From JBHIDJ01 sp046760105 (GTDB lineage Bacteria; Pseudomonadota; Gammaproteobacteria; Acidiferrobacterales; SPGG2), in contig JBHIDJ010000076.1 in NCBI GenBank assembly GCA_046760105.1, positions 1 to 14,791 of the forward strand: a stretch of DNA of 14,791 nucleotides, given 5' to 3'. This document shows, piece after piece, positions 1 to 6,363 of this stretch. Each line of letters starts with the position of its first letter. Positions within the stretch are counted from its first letter, which is position 1. Both the position numbers and the translations under genes were made by a program. The notes below the pieces were generated by a model. That model was not told where the DNA came from and ran no database searches. It was given only the letters and a program-made list of their open reading frames with translations.

Positions 1-312
1 ATGGCTAACCAAAGAATACGTATTCGCTTGAAGGCGTTCGATCATCGTCTGATCGACCGCTCTGCTATGGAAATCGTGGATACAGCGAAGCGCACGGGTG
101 CGCTGGTGAAAGGTCCGATCCCGCTGCCGACTAAAATAGAACGTTTTACTCTGTTACGTTCGCCGCATACGGACAAGAAGTCACGTGATCAGTTCGAGAT
201 ACGTACGCACAAACGCATCATGGACATCATGGATCCGACCGACAAGACCGTCGATGCGTTAATGAAGCTGGATCTCGCGGCCGGTGTGGATGTGGAGATA
301 AAGCTGACTTAG
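1..312 (+). CDS. rpsJ: 30S ribosomal protein S10 (NusE)
   Basis: S10 sits in the head of the 30S subunit and, as NusE, also joins the NusB antitermination complex on RNA polymerase. The 103-residue protein has the same length as E. coli S10 and closely matches it, including the N-terminal NQRIRIRLKAFDHRLID block, the GPIPLPT loop (residues 38-44), the RSPH and FEIRTHKR segments, and the C-terminal LDLAAGVDVEI end. The ATG is the first base of the window, so the ribosome binding site and the operon leader, where L4 acts in E. coli, are outside view. The stop is followed by a 104-base gap with a heptad hairpin element before rplC. Identification is secure; completeness at the 5' end rests on the match in length. 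Confidence 0.98.
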   Translation: MANQRIRIRLKAFDHRLIDRSAMEIVDTAKRTGALVKGPIPLPTKIERFTLLRSPHTDKKSRDQFEIRTHKRIMDIMDPTDKTVDALMKLDLAAGVDVEIKLT

Positions 313-320
313 CACAGCTG

Positions 321-404
321 GTGATTAGTGGTTCGTGATTAGTATCAGTGACAGGTTAGGGATAAGCTACTACGAATTACCAGTCACTAGTTATCAGTCA
401 CGAG
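321..404 (+). repeat. Heptad-repeat hairpin element A (rpsJ-rplC gap)
   Basis: The left part reads as 7-base units in phase: GTGATTA at 321 and again at 335, with GTGGTTC between them and GTATCAG after. The right part (377-404) also reads in sevens and holds CAGTCAC at 381 and 395, whose complement GTGACTG resembles the left unit. Aligning 333-358 against the reverse complement of 377-403 gives about 19 matches over 27 positions with one gap, and some mismatches would be G-U pairs in RNA. The centre 359-376 is the loop. The element stops just before the rplC ribosome binding site (AAGGA, 405-409), so the folded RNA would sit directly upstream of that site. The function is unknown. Confidence 0.75.
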
Positions 405-416
405 AAGGATATTGTT

Positions 417-1067
417 ATGGCGCTTGGGCTGATTGGTCAAAAAGTGGGTATGACCCGCGTCTTTTCCGAAGACGGCACCATGATTCCGGTGACCGTGCTC
501 GAGGTGACAGCTAACCGGGTGACGCAGGTCAAAGACGCGGGCCGCGATGGTTATCGCGCCGTACAGGTGACAACCGGTTCACGTCGTCCGCGTCGTGTCA
601 ACAAGCCGGCAGCGGGACATTTCGCCAAAGCAGGGGTAGAACCTGGGCGCGGGCTGTGGGAGTTTCGCCTGGCGCCGGGTGAAGGTGAGGAGCTTAAACC
701 GGGCACCGAGATCAACGTAGATATCTTCACCGTCGGTCAGAAGGTCGACGTGCAGGGAATTACCATTGGCAAGGGCTTCGCTGGCGTCATGAAGCGCCAT
801 GGTTTCCGTGGTGGGCGTGCAACTCATGGTAACTCGTTGGCGCATCGCGCTGGCGGGTCGATTGGCCAACGCACATCACCGGGTCGTGTATTCCCAGGCA
901 GGAAGATGGCCGGACATCTGGGTAACGTGAAGCGTACACAACAAAACCTCGAGGTTGTGCGTGTTGATGCGGAACGTAATGTGCTCTTGGTCAAAGGGGC
1001 GATACCTGGATACAAGGGCGGTAGTGTGATGATTCGTCCCGCGGCCAAGGCCAAGAGCGCTGATTGA
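417..1067 (+). CDS. rplC: 50S ribosomal protein L3
   Basis: L3 is an early-assembly 50S protein with a long loop that reaches toward the peptidyl transferase centre. The 216-residue product (E. coli about 209) starts MALGLIGQKVGMTRVF, the family hallmark, and carries the extended-loop sequence GGSIGQRTSPGRVFPGRKMAG near residues 145-165. The Gln of SIGQ corresponds to the residue methylated by PrmB in E. coli; whether it is modified here cannot be seen. The C-terminus has a short extra basic stretch. AAGGA at 405-409, 7 bases before the ATG, is a good ribosome binding site. The stop lies 11 bases before the likely TTG start of rplD. Confidence 0.98.
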   Translation: MALGLIGQKVGMTRVFSEDGTMIPVTVLEVTANRVTQVKDAGRDGYRAVQVTTGSRRPRRVNKPAAGHFAKAGVEPGRGLWEFRLAPGEGEELKPGTEINVDIFTVGQKVDVQGITIGKGFAGVMKRHGFRGGRATHGNSLAHRAGGSIGQRTSPGRVFPGRKMAGHLGNVKRTQQNLEVVRVDAERNVLLVKGAIPGYKGGSVMIRPAAKAKSAD

Positions 1068-1078
1068 GGACTGCCGCC

Positions 1079-1699
1079 TTGAAACTCAGTGTCATCAGTC
1101 AGTCCGCACCCGAGACGAAAACGGAGATCCAGGTAGCCGACGCGGTTTTCGCGTCGAACTTTAACGAGCCGCTCGTACACCAGGTTGTTATGGCCTACCA
1201 GGCGGGAGGGCGACAGGGAACCCGGGCCCAAAAGAATCGCTCGGCGGTGCGCGGTGGGGGAGCTAAACCTTGGCGGCAAAAAGGGACTGGCCACGCGCGT
1301 GCCGGCACCATTCGCAGCCCCTTGTGGCGCGGTGGTGGCAGGGTGTTTCCTGCCGCTACCCACGATTTCTCGCAGAAGGTGAACAAGAAGATGCGGCGGG
1401 GAGCGCTGCGCGCGATTCTTTCGGAGCTCGTTCGCCAGGAGCGATTACTGGCGGTTGACGAGTTTACGGTGGAGGCACCCAAGACGAAACTGCTTGCGGA
1501 GAAGCTAAACAAACTGGGCGTTCAAGACGCGCTCATTGTGACGGAAGACATGGACGAGAAGTTGCACCTGTCGGCGCGGAACTTACCCAAGGTACGCGTT
1601 TGCGATGCCAGTCATATGGATCCAGTGAGCTTGCTGCGACACGACAAGGTCATAATGACGGTGGGTGCGGTCAAGCATTTCGAGGAGCGACTGCGATGA
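1079..1699 (+). CDS. rplD: 50S ribosomal protein L4
   Basis: L4 lines the nascent-peptide tunnel and, in E. coli, represses the S10 operon by acting on its leader. The core is unmistakable: VHQVVMAYQAGGRQGTRAQ, then KPWRQKGTGHARAG, FSQKVNKKMRRGALRAILSEL and EAPKTKLLAEKL in the same order as in E. coli. The frame is open from TTG 1064, which overlaps the rplC stop, but I prefer TTG 1079. It is preceded at 8 bases by GAGGA (1066-1070) and gives MKLSVISQ, 206 residues, close to the 201 of E. coli. No ATG or GTG start lies near this point in frame, so a TTG start is implied either way. The stop overlaps the rplW start as ATGA. Confidence 0.95.
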   Translation: MKLSVISQSAPETKTEIQVADAVFASNFNEPLVHQVVMAYQAGGRQGTRAQKNRSAVRGGGAKPWRQKGTGHARAGTIRSPLWRGGGRVFPAATHDFSQKVNKKMRRGALRAILSELVRQERLLAVDEFTVEAPKTKLLAEKLNKLGVQDALIVTEDMDEKLHLSARNLPKVRVCDASHMDPVSLLRHDKVIMTVGAVKHFEERLR

Positions 1700-1995
1700 A
1701 CGAAGAGCTGCTCTACCAGGTAATCCTGTCGCCCTACGTCTCAGAAAAGAGCACGCGGGTAGCTGAGAAGCATAGGCAGTTTGTGTTCGAAGTACGCCGT
1801 GATGCCACTAAGCCCATTATCAAGCAAGCGGTTGAAAAGATGTTCAACGTAAAGGTTGACGATGTGACTGTGCTGAGCGTCAAGGGCAAGAGCAAGACGT
1901 TTGGTCGCCGGGCAGGGCGGCGGCGTAGCAGCAAGAAAGCGTACGTGCGTCTACAGCCAGGTTTCGATATCGACTTTCTTGGCGCCCCGCGATGA
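1696..1995 (+). CDS. rplW: 50S ribosomal protein L23
   Basis: L23 surrounds the polypeptide exit and is the docking site for trigger factor and the signal recognition particle. The 99-residue product (E. coli 100) has the typical opening LYQVILSPYVSEKST, then FEVRRDATKPIIKQAVEKMFNVKV and the basic loop KGKSKTFGRRAGRR near residues 60-73. The open frame extends upstream to 1600 within rplD, but the ATG at 1696 matches the family start and forms an ATGA overlap with the rplD stop, pointing to coupled translation. Glu16 in SEKS corresponds by position to the trigger-factor contact Glu18 of E. coli L23; that equivalence is from family knowledge. Confidence 0.97.
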   Translation: MNEELLYQVILSPYVSEKSTRVAEKHRQFVFEVRRDATKPIIKQAVEKMFNVKVDDVTVLSVKGKSKTFGRRAGRRRSSKKAYVRLQPGFDIDFLGAPR

Positions 1996-2007
1996 GGTGA
2001 ATGTGAC

Positions 2008-2838
2008 GTGGCAGTGATTAAGGTAAAACCGACTTCTCCCGGTCGTCGTGGGATGGCCAAGGTGGTTAATGCGGAACTGCACAAGGGCGACCCTTACGGG
2101 CCGTTGTTGCGCAACAAGTCAAGGATCCACGGCCGCAACAACCATGGGCGCATTACTGTACGCCATCGGGGTGGTGGACACAAACGTCACTACCGGATTA
2201 TTGACTTTAAGCGTAACAACGACGGTATTCCCGGAAGAGTGGAGCGACTTGAATACGATCCCAACCGTAGCGCCAATGTAGCGTTGGTCTTGTATGCCAA
2301 CGGTGAGCGCCGCTACATCATTGCGCCAAACGGCGTAAGGCCGGGCAGTGAAGTGGTGTCCGGGGCGGATGCGCCCATCAAACCGGGCAACGCGCTGCCG
2401 CTGCGCAATATCCCGATCGGCAGTGTTATCCATTGTATCGAATTGAAGCCCGGCAAAGGCGCGCAGCTGGGACGCAGTGCGGGCGCAGCGATCCAACTGG
2501 TGGCGCGCGAGGGCAGCTATGCGCAACTGCGTCTGCGTTCCGGTGAGGTCCGCAAAGTGCACATCGATTGTCGAGCGACGCTCGGTGAAGTCGGTAACGC
2601 TGAGCATTCATTGCGCAAGCTCGGTAAGGCGGGGGCAAAACGGTGGCGCGGCATACGCCCGACAGTGCGGGGCGTGGCAATGAACCCAGTCGATCACCCG
2701 CACGGCGGTGGCGAGGGGCGAAGCTCCGGGGGTCGGCATCCGGTGACACCATGGGGTGTTCCCACGAAGGGCCATAAGACGCGTATCAATAAGCGAACCG
2801 ATCCCATGATCATCCGGCGCCGGAGCCGTAAGCGATGA
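2008..2838 (+). CDS. rplB: 50S ribosomal protein L2
   Basis: L2 is one of the most conserved large-subunit proteins. It binds 23S rRNA near the peptidyl transferase centre and is needed for subunit association. The 276-residue product (E. coli 273) starts MAVIKVKPTSPGRRG, includes the N-terminal RHRGGGHKRHYRIIDFKR block (residues 52-69) and the C-terminal signature MNPVDHPHGGGEGR (225-238). His230 and His232 in that signature cover the conserved functional histidine region. The start codon is GTG; GAGGTGA (1994-2000) lies 7 bases upstream, and the only nearby ATG in the gap is followed at once by a stop. The gene is 12 bases after rplW and 14 before rpsS. Confidence 0.98.
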   Translation: MAVIKVKPTSPGRRGMAKVVNAELHKGDPYGPLLRNKSRIHGRNNHGRITVRHRGGGHKRHYRIIDFKRNNDGIPGRVERLEYDPNRSANVALVLYANGERRYIIAPNGVRPGSEVVSGADAPIKPGNALPLRNIPIGSVIHCIELKPGKGAQLGRSAGAAIQLVAREGSYAQLRLRSGEVRKVHIDCRATLGEVGNAEHSLRKLGKAGAKRWRGIRPTVRGVAMNPVDHPHGGGEGRSSGGRHPVTPWGVPTKGHKTRINKRTDPMIIRRRSRKR

Positions 2839-2852
2839 GGGAGTTTTAGGTC

Positions 2853-3134
2853 ATGCCGCGCTCCGTAAAGAAGGGACCATTTGTCGACCACCATCTGGCG
2901 AAAAAGGTCGAACAAGCCCATGTTAGCGGCAGCAAGCGGCCCATCAAGACGTGGTCAAGACGCTCTACCATCACGCCGGATTTCGTTGGCCTGACCATTG
3001 CCGTACATAACGGACGTCAGCACGTGCCGATACTGATCACAGAGAACATGGTTGGCCATAAACTCGGCGAATTCGCCGCGACTCGCACGTTTAAGGGCCA
3101 TTCCGGGGACAAAAAAGTAGCAGCAAAATCGTGA
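2853..3134 (+). CDS. rpsS: 30S ribosomal protein S19
   Basis: S19 is a head protein of the 30S subunit that pairs with S13 and takes part in bridges to the 50S. The 93-residue product (E. coli 92) starts MPRSVKKGPFVDHHLAKKV and contains IKTWSRRSTI, the VHNGRQHVPI segment and GHKLGEFAATRTFKGH, all diagnostic for the family. The ATG follows the rplB stop by 14 bases, with a purine-rich GAGGGAG stretch overlapping the end of rplB. The stop TGA (3132-3134) shares one base with the ATG of rplV, so the two are probably translated in tandem. Nothing unusual is seen in the protein. Confidence 0.98.
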   Translation: MPRSVKKGPFVDHHLAKKVEQAHVSGSKRPIKTWSRRSTITPDFVGLTIAVHNGRQHVPILITENMVGHKLGEFAATRTFKGHSGDKKVAAKS

Positions 3135-3520
3135 TGCAAGCGACGGCGATACTAAAGTACATTCGTCTATCACCGCAGAAGGGCCGGTTGGTGGCCGACC
3201 AGATTCGCGGTTTGCCGGTTGCACAGGCCCTGGAGGTCCTGCAGTTCAGCAACAAGAAAGCGGCACGACCACTTCGCAAAGCACTGGAGTCAGCGATCGC
3301 CAATGCGGAGCACAACGAGGGCGCTGATGTTGATGAGCTAAGGGTGGCAAACGTCTGTGTCGATCACGGACCCACTATGAAGCGTTGGCGGGCGCGCGCA
3401 AAAGGACGCGTTGCGCGCCTTAAGAAACGCACGAGCCATATCGCTGTTACCGTATCAGATCAACAGAAGGCGGCTGCGACACAACCGCCAGCCCGCAAAG
3501 CGGCAGACGAGGAGGACTAA
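3134..3520 (+). CDS. rplV: 50S ribosomal protein L22 with a short C-terminal tail
   Basis: L22 contacts all 23S domains and its beta-hairpin narrows the exit tunnel; changes in that hairpin give macrolide resistance in other bacteria. The 128-residue product has IRLSPQKGRLVADQIRG, the LESAIANAEHNEGAD helix and the hairpin GPTMKRWRARAKGR followed by LKKRTSHIAVTVSD. E. coli L22 ends near that last SD. Here about 18 further residues follow, rich in Ala, Pro, Lys and Asp/Glu, ending ADEED. I chose ATG 3134, overlapping the rpsS stop by one base; GTG 3131 would add one residue. No strong ribosome binding site is visible, so coupling to rpsS is likely. Confidence 0.97.
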   Translation: MQATAILKYIRLSPQKGRLVADQIRGLPVAQALEVLQFSNKKAARPLRKALESAIANAEHNEGADVDELRVANVCVDHGPTMKRWRARAKGRVARLKKRTSHIAVTVSDQQKAAATQPPARKAADEED

Positions 3521-4197
3521 TGGGTCAAAAGGCGATTCCAACCGGGCTGCGTCTCGGGATCATTAACGATTGGACAGCTAAGTGGTATTCGGGCAGCAAG
3601 ACCTATGCCGAGAATCTCAACTCGGACATACTGCTTCGTGCCTCTATCAAAAAGAAGCTTGCGAATGCGGCTGTAAGCAAGATCATCATCCAGCGGCCTG
3701 CACAAAACATAAATATAACCATATACACAGCCCGACCTGGAATAGTAATCGGCAAAAAAGGTGAGGATATTGAAAACCTCCGCAGGGAGCTCACAAAGCT
3801 CGCCAAGCAGCCAGTACACCTGGCAGTAGAAGAGATACGGAAACCAGAGCTTGATGCACAATTGGTAGCGGAAAGTGTCTGTCAACAGCTGGAGAAACGC
3901 ATTATGTTTCGCCGGGCGATGAAACGCGCTGTCACTAATGCGATGCGGCTGCGTGCCCAAGGCATCAAGATCATGGTCGCCGGACGTTTGAATGGTGCTG
4001 AGATCGCCCGCACCGAGTGGTACCGCGAGGGGCGCGTACCACTGCATACTTTACGTGCGGATATCGATTACGGTTTTGCCGAAGCCTATACGACCTACGG
4101 TGTTATCGGCGTAAAGGTGTGGATATTTAAGGGTGAGATCTTCGATCGCGAGGAAGAAGCAGAGGCGGAAGCGCTTAAGCAGGCAACTGCCCAATAA
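3520..4197 (+). CDS. rpsC: 30S ribosomal protein S3
   Basis: S3 forms part of the mRNA entry site and, with S4 and S5, the ribosomal helicase. The 225-residue product (E. coli 233) opens MGQKAIPTGLRLGI and has a type II KH RNA-binding fold with the GKKG loop at residues 78-81. The C-terminal domain carries GRLNGAEIARTEWYREGRVPLHTLRADIDY and YGVIGVKVWIFKGE. The acidic tail after about residue 205 (EEEAEAEALKQ) is normal for the family. The ATG overlaps the rplV stop by one base, preceded by GGAGGA (3511-3516). Codons 64, 66, 68 and 75 are all ATA for isoleucine, a small cluster that is unusual for a highly expressed gene. Confidence 0.98.
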   Translation: MGQKAIPTGLRLGIINDWTAKWYSGSKTYAENLNSDILLRASIKKKLANAAVSKIIIQRPAQNINITIYTARPGIVIGKKGEDIENLRRELTKLAKQPVHLAVEEIRKPELDAQLVAESVCQQLEKRIMFRRAMKRAVTNAMRLRAQGIKIMVAGRLNGAEIARTEWYREGRVPLHTLRADIDYGFAEAYTTYGVIGVKVWIFKGEIFDREEEAEAEALKQATAQ

Positions 4198-4202
4198 GTC
4201 AG

Positions 4203-4619
4203 ATGTTACAACCAAAGAGAACCAAGTGGCGCAAGCAGCAAAAAGGTCGTAACCGGGGTTTGGCCACGCGTGGCAATAAGGTCAGCTTCGGCGATTATGG
4301 CCTGAAGGCGACCACTCGTGGACGTTTGACGGCGCGGCAGATAGAGGCTGGTCGCCGCGCGCTGACACGTTATATTAAACGCGGTGGCCGCGTGTGGATA
4401 CGTGTCTTTCCCGACAAGCCCGTGTCGAAGAAGCCACTTGAGGTACGAATGGGCAAGGGCAAAGGTAACCCCGAATTCTGGGTCGCGTTGGTTAAACCAG
4501 GAACCGTCATCTACGAGATGGGGGGGATAGGCGAGGAGCAGGCGCGTGAAGCATTCCGGCGCGCGGGGGCCAAGCTCTGCGTCGGAACCACTTTTGTTGC
4601 TAGGCAGATTGTGTCATGA
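4203..4619 (+). CDS. rplP: 50S ribosomal protein L16
   Basis: L16 lies near the A site of the 50S subunit and helps position aminoacyl-tRNA. The 138-residue product (E. coli 136) starts MLQPKRTKWRKQQKGRN, includes GDYGLKATTRGRLTARQIEAGRRA and the RMGKGKGNPEFWVALVKPG loop around residues 80-98. The Arg in RMGKGKG is the position hydroxylated in E. coli L16; modification here is not knowable from DNA. The gene starts 5 bases after rpsC, and the bases just upstream (AATAAGTCAG) give no good ribosome binding site, so it probably relies on ribosomes finishing rpsC. Its stop overlaps rpmC as ATGA. Confidence 0.98.
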   Translation: MLQPKRTKWRKQQKGRNRGLATRGNKVSFGDYGLKATTRGRLTARQIEAGRRALTRYIKRGGRVWIRVFPDKPVSKKPLEVRMGKGKGNPEFWVALVKPGTVIYEMGGIGEEQAREAFRRAGAKLCVGTTFVARQIVS

Positions 4620-4819
4620 AAGCGAAGGATATCCGCTCCATGGATGACGCAGCTGTAAAAAAAGAGCTACACGAGCTCTTGCGTGAGCAGTTCAATCTTC
4701 GCATGCAAAGGGCCACCGGCCAGCTGGCCAATACAGCGCGCCTGGCTGAAGTGCGTCGCGACATCGCCTGTATACGTACCGTGATGACTGAAAAACACCG
4801 TACGGGTAAACCGGCATGA
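4616..4819 (+). CDS. rpmC: 50S ribosomal protein L29
   Basis: L29 is a small helical hairpin next to L23 at the tunnel exit. The 67-residue product (E. coli 63) starts MKAKDIRSMDDAAVKKELHE and contains the family core REQFNLRMQRATGQLANTARL (roughly residues 23-43) and the second helix EVRRDIACIRTVMTEK. The charged end HRTGKPA is a little longer than in E. coli. Four-base ATGA overlaps on both sides (with rplP and rpsQ) suggest that rplP, rpmC and rpsQ are read as one coupled translation unit. No separate ribosome binding site stands out. Confidence 0.97.
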   Translation: MKAKDIRSMDDAAVKKELHELLREQFNLRMQRATGQLANTARLAEVRRDIACIRTVMTEKHRTGKPA

Positions 4820-5082
4820 TTGAAAAAACAAAGACCACGCGTTCACTGACCGGGCGCGTCGTCGGCAACAAAATGGATAAAACCATCACAGTCGCTATTG
4901 AGCGTACTGTGCAGCACCCGCTGTATCGCAAATACGTCAGGCGCAGGACCAAATTACATGCGCACGACGAAAACAACGAGTGCGACGAAGGCGATCTGGT
5001 GGTGGTGGAAGAGTGTCGGCCGCTTTCCAAGAGCAAGAGTTGGCGGTTGGTCAGGGTAGTGGAAAAAGCAGTGGAAGTCTGA
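4816..5082 (+). CDS. rpsQ: 30S ribosomal protein S17
   Basis: S17 is an early-binding protein of the 30S body. The 88-residue product (E. coli 84) has an OB-fold with the family motifs SLTGRVVGNKMDKTITVAIER and HPLYRKYVRRRTKLHAHDE, then the end of the fold around ECRPLSKSKSWRLVRVVEKA. It overlaps rpmC by four bases. It is the last gene of the S10 set in E. coli, where a larger gap with the spc promoter follows. Here only 14 bases separate it from rplN, so no spc promoter of that kind fits in the gap. Confidence 0.98.
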   Translation: MIEKTKTTRSLTGRVVGNKMDKTITVAIERTVQHPLYRKYVRRRTKLHAHDENNECDEGDLVVVEECRPLSKSKSWRLVRVVEKAVEV

Positions 5083-5096
5083 CTGGAGCCCAGGCG

Positions 5097-5465
5097 ATGA
5101 TCCAGATGCAGAGCGTGTTGTCAGTGGCTGACAACAGCGGCGCCAAGAAAGTGAAATGCATCAAGGTGCTCGGTGGCTCCCAACGCCGCTACGCGGGGAT
5201 TGGCGATGTCGTCAAGGTTAGTGTAAAGGAAGCAATACCACGCGGACGTGTTAAAAAAGGTGACATCTATGATGCGGTTATCGTGCGTTCGCGCAAAGGC
5301 GTACGGCGCAGCGACGGTTCGGTGATCCGCTTTGACAACAATGCTGCTGTACTGCTTACGCCGCAACGGGAACCCGTTGGCACACGCATCTTTGGACCTG
5401 TGACGCGGGAACTGCGTACACAGAATTTCATGCGAATCATATCGCTCGCACCGGAGGTGCTCTAA
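5097..5465 (+). CDS. rplN: 50S ribosomal protein L14
   Basis: L14 is at the subunit interface, makes bridges to the 30S, and is the binding site of the silencing factor RsfS in other bacteria. The frame is open from 4980, inside rpsQ, but the family start is the ATG at 5097: MIQMQSVLSVADNSGAKKV, 122 residues against 123 in E. coli. GGAG at 5085-5088, 8 bases upstream, supports it. Diagnostic blocks are CIKVLGGSQRRYAGIGDVVKV, VKEAIPRGRVKKGD, IRFDNNAAVLL and RIFGPVTRELR, ending SLAPEVL exactly as in E. coli. It opens the spc set but follows rpsQ without a promoter-sized gap. Confidence 0.98.
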   Translation: MIQMQSVLSVADNSGAKKVKCIKVLGGSQRRYAGIGDVVKVSVKEAIPRGRVKKGDIYDAVIVRSRKGVRRSDGSVIRFDNNAAVLLTPQREPVGTRIFGPVTRELRTQNFMRIISLAPEVL

Positions 5466-5477
5466 GCGGAGAACGTC

Positions 5478-5795
5478 ATGCGCAAGATTCGAAAAGGCGA
5501 TCAGGTCGTCATACGAGCTGGAAAGGAGAAGGGAAAGCAGGGTAGGGTACTTCGTATACTGCCCGACAATCGCGTGCTCGTAGAAAACGTGAATATCGTT
5601 AAGAAGCATACACGCCCAAATCCGAACAAGGGTGTCACGGGAGGCATAATCGACAAGGAGGCGCCAATACACATTTCTAATGTCGCCCTATATAACCCCG
5701 CCAGCGGCAAAGGCGAACGCGTTGGGTTTAAGACTCTTGAGGACGAGAGAAAAGTACGCTATTTCAAGGGTACCGGCGAAGTAGCGGACGTCTAG
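5478..5795 (+). CDS. rplX: 50S ribosomal protein L24
   Basis: L24 is an assembly initiator that binds the 5' end of 23S rRNA. The 105-residue product (E. coli 104) has the N-terminal KOW motif: RKGDQVVIRAGKEKGKQGRVLRI (about residues 5-27), then NIVKKHTRPNP, the IIDKEAPIHISNVAL strand and the terminal GFKTLEDERKVRYFKGTGE. GGAG at 5468-5471 lies 6 bases before the ATG. It is 12 bases after rplN and 19 before rplE; the short gap to rplE holds a hairpin that includes the rplE start. Confidence 0.98.
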   Translation: MRKIRKGDQVVIRAGKEKGKQGRVLRILPDNRVLVENVNIVKKHTRPNPNKGVTGGIIDKEAPIHISNVALYNPASGKGERVGFKTLEDERKVRYFKGTGEVADV

Positions 5796-5796
5796 T

Positions 5797-5816
5797 ATCG
5801 CCTGGGCTTAAGCGAT
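5797..5816 (+). promoter_or_regulatory. Hairpin burying the rplE start codon
   Basis: ATCGC at 5797-5801 is complementary to GCGAT at 5812-5816, with a 10-base loop. The right arm contains the first two bases of the rplE ATG (5815-5817). I see no good ribosome binding site in the 20 bases before this start. In E. coli, free S8 represses the spc operon by binding RNA around the rplE start, so a structured start here fits that role. I cannot show that the S8-binding core is conserved, and a 5-bp stem can arise by chance. Confidence 0.35.
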
Positions 5817-6354
5817 GACAAGACTGCATGAACATTATCAGAAGTTTGTAGTACCGGAACTGATGAAAAGATTCAGGTACGAAAACATCATGCAAGTACC
5901 GCGCATCACCAAAATCACCTTGAACATGGGTGTGGGTGAAGCCATGGCAGACAAGAAGGCGATTGAGAGCGCATTGACGGACATGGAGAAGATCAGTGGC
6001 CAGAAGCCAGTAGCGACGCGGGCGCGCAAATCGGTGGCTAACTTCAAGGTGCGCGCCGGTTGGCTCGTCGGTTGCAAAGTTACGCTGCGCCGCGCCCGTA
6101 TGTATGAGTTCTTGGATCGCCTGATTCAGGTCGCAATTCCGCGTGTCCGTGACTTCCGCGGGCTGTCACCGCGAGCATTCGATGGCCGTGGAAATTATTC
6201 TATAGGTGTGCGGGAACAAATTGTTTTTCCGGAAATAGATTACGACAAAATCGATGCCATCCGTGGCATGGACATCACCATTACCACGAGCGCCAAGAGC
6301 GATGAAGAGGCACGCGCGTTGCTGGATGTGTTCAACTTTCCAATCAGGAGCTAA
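5815..6354 (+). CDS. rplE: 50S ribosomal protein L5
   Basis: L5 carries 5S rRNA into the central protuberance and touches P-site tRNA and the S13 bridge. The 179-residue product has the same length as in E. coli. Blocks in order: MQVPRITKITLNMGVGEA, the ADKKAIESA helix, SGQKPVATRARKSVANFKVR, GCKVTLRRARMYEFLDRL, then IPRVRDFRGLSPRAFDGRG and REQIVFPEIDYDKID, with the end TTSAKSDEEARALLDVFNFP. The ATG at 5815 matches the family start (MTRLHEHYQKFVVPELM). It lacks a clear ribosome binding site and lies in a small hairpin, which suggests dependence on rplX translation or S8 control. Confidence 0.98.
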   Translation: MTRLHEHYQKFVVPELMKRFRYENIMQVPRITKITLNMGVGEAMADKKAIESALTDMEKISGQKPVATRARKSVANFKVRAGWLVGCKVTLRRARMYEFLDRLIQVAIPRVRDFRGLSPRAFDGRGNYSIGVREQIVFPEIDYDKIDAIRGMDITITTSAKSDEEARALLDVFNFPIRS

Positions 6355-6363
6355 GCGAAAAAC

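Noticed and set aside
321..404. Possible CRISPR array or insertion sequence remnant in the heptad gaps
   Set aside because: Units are only 7 bases with no spacers, no transposase fragment, no target-site duplication seen, and the arms are inverted relative to each other.
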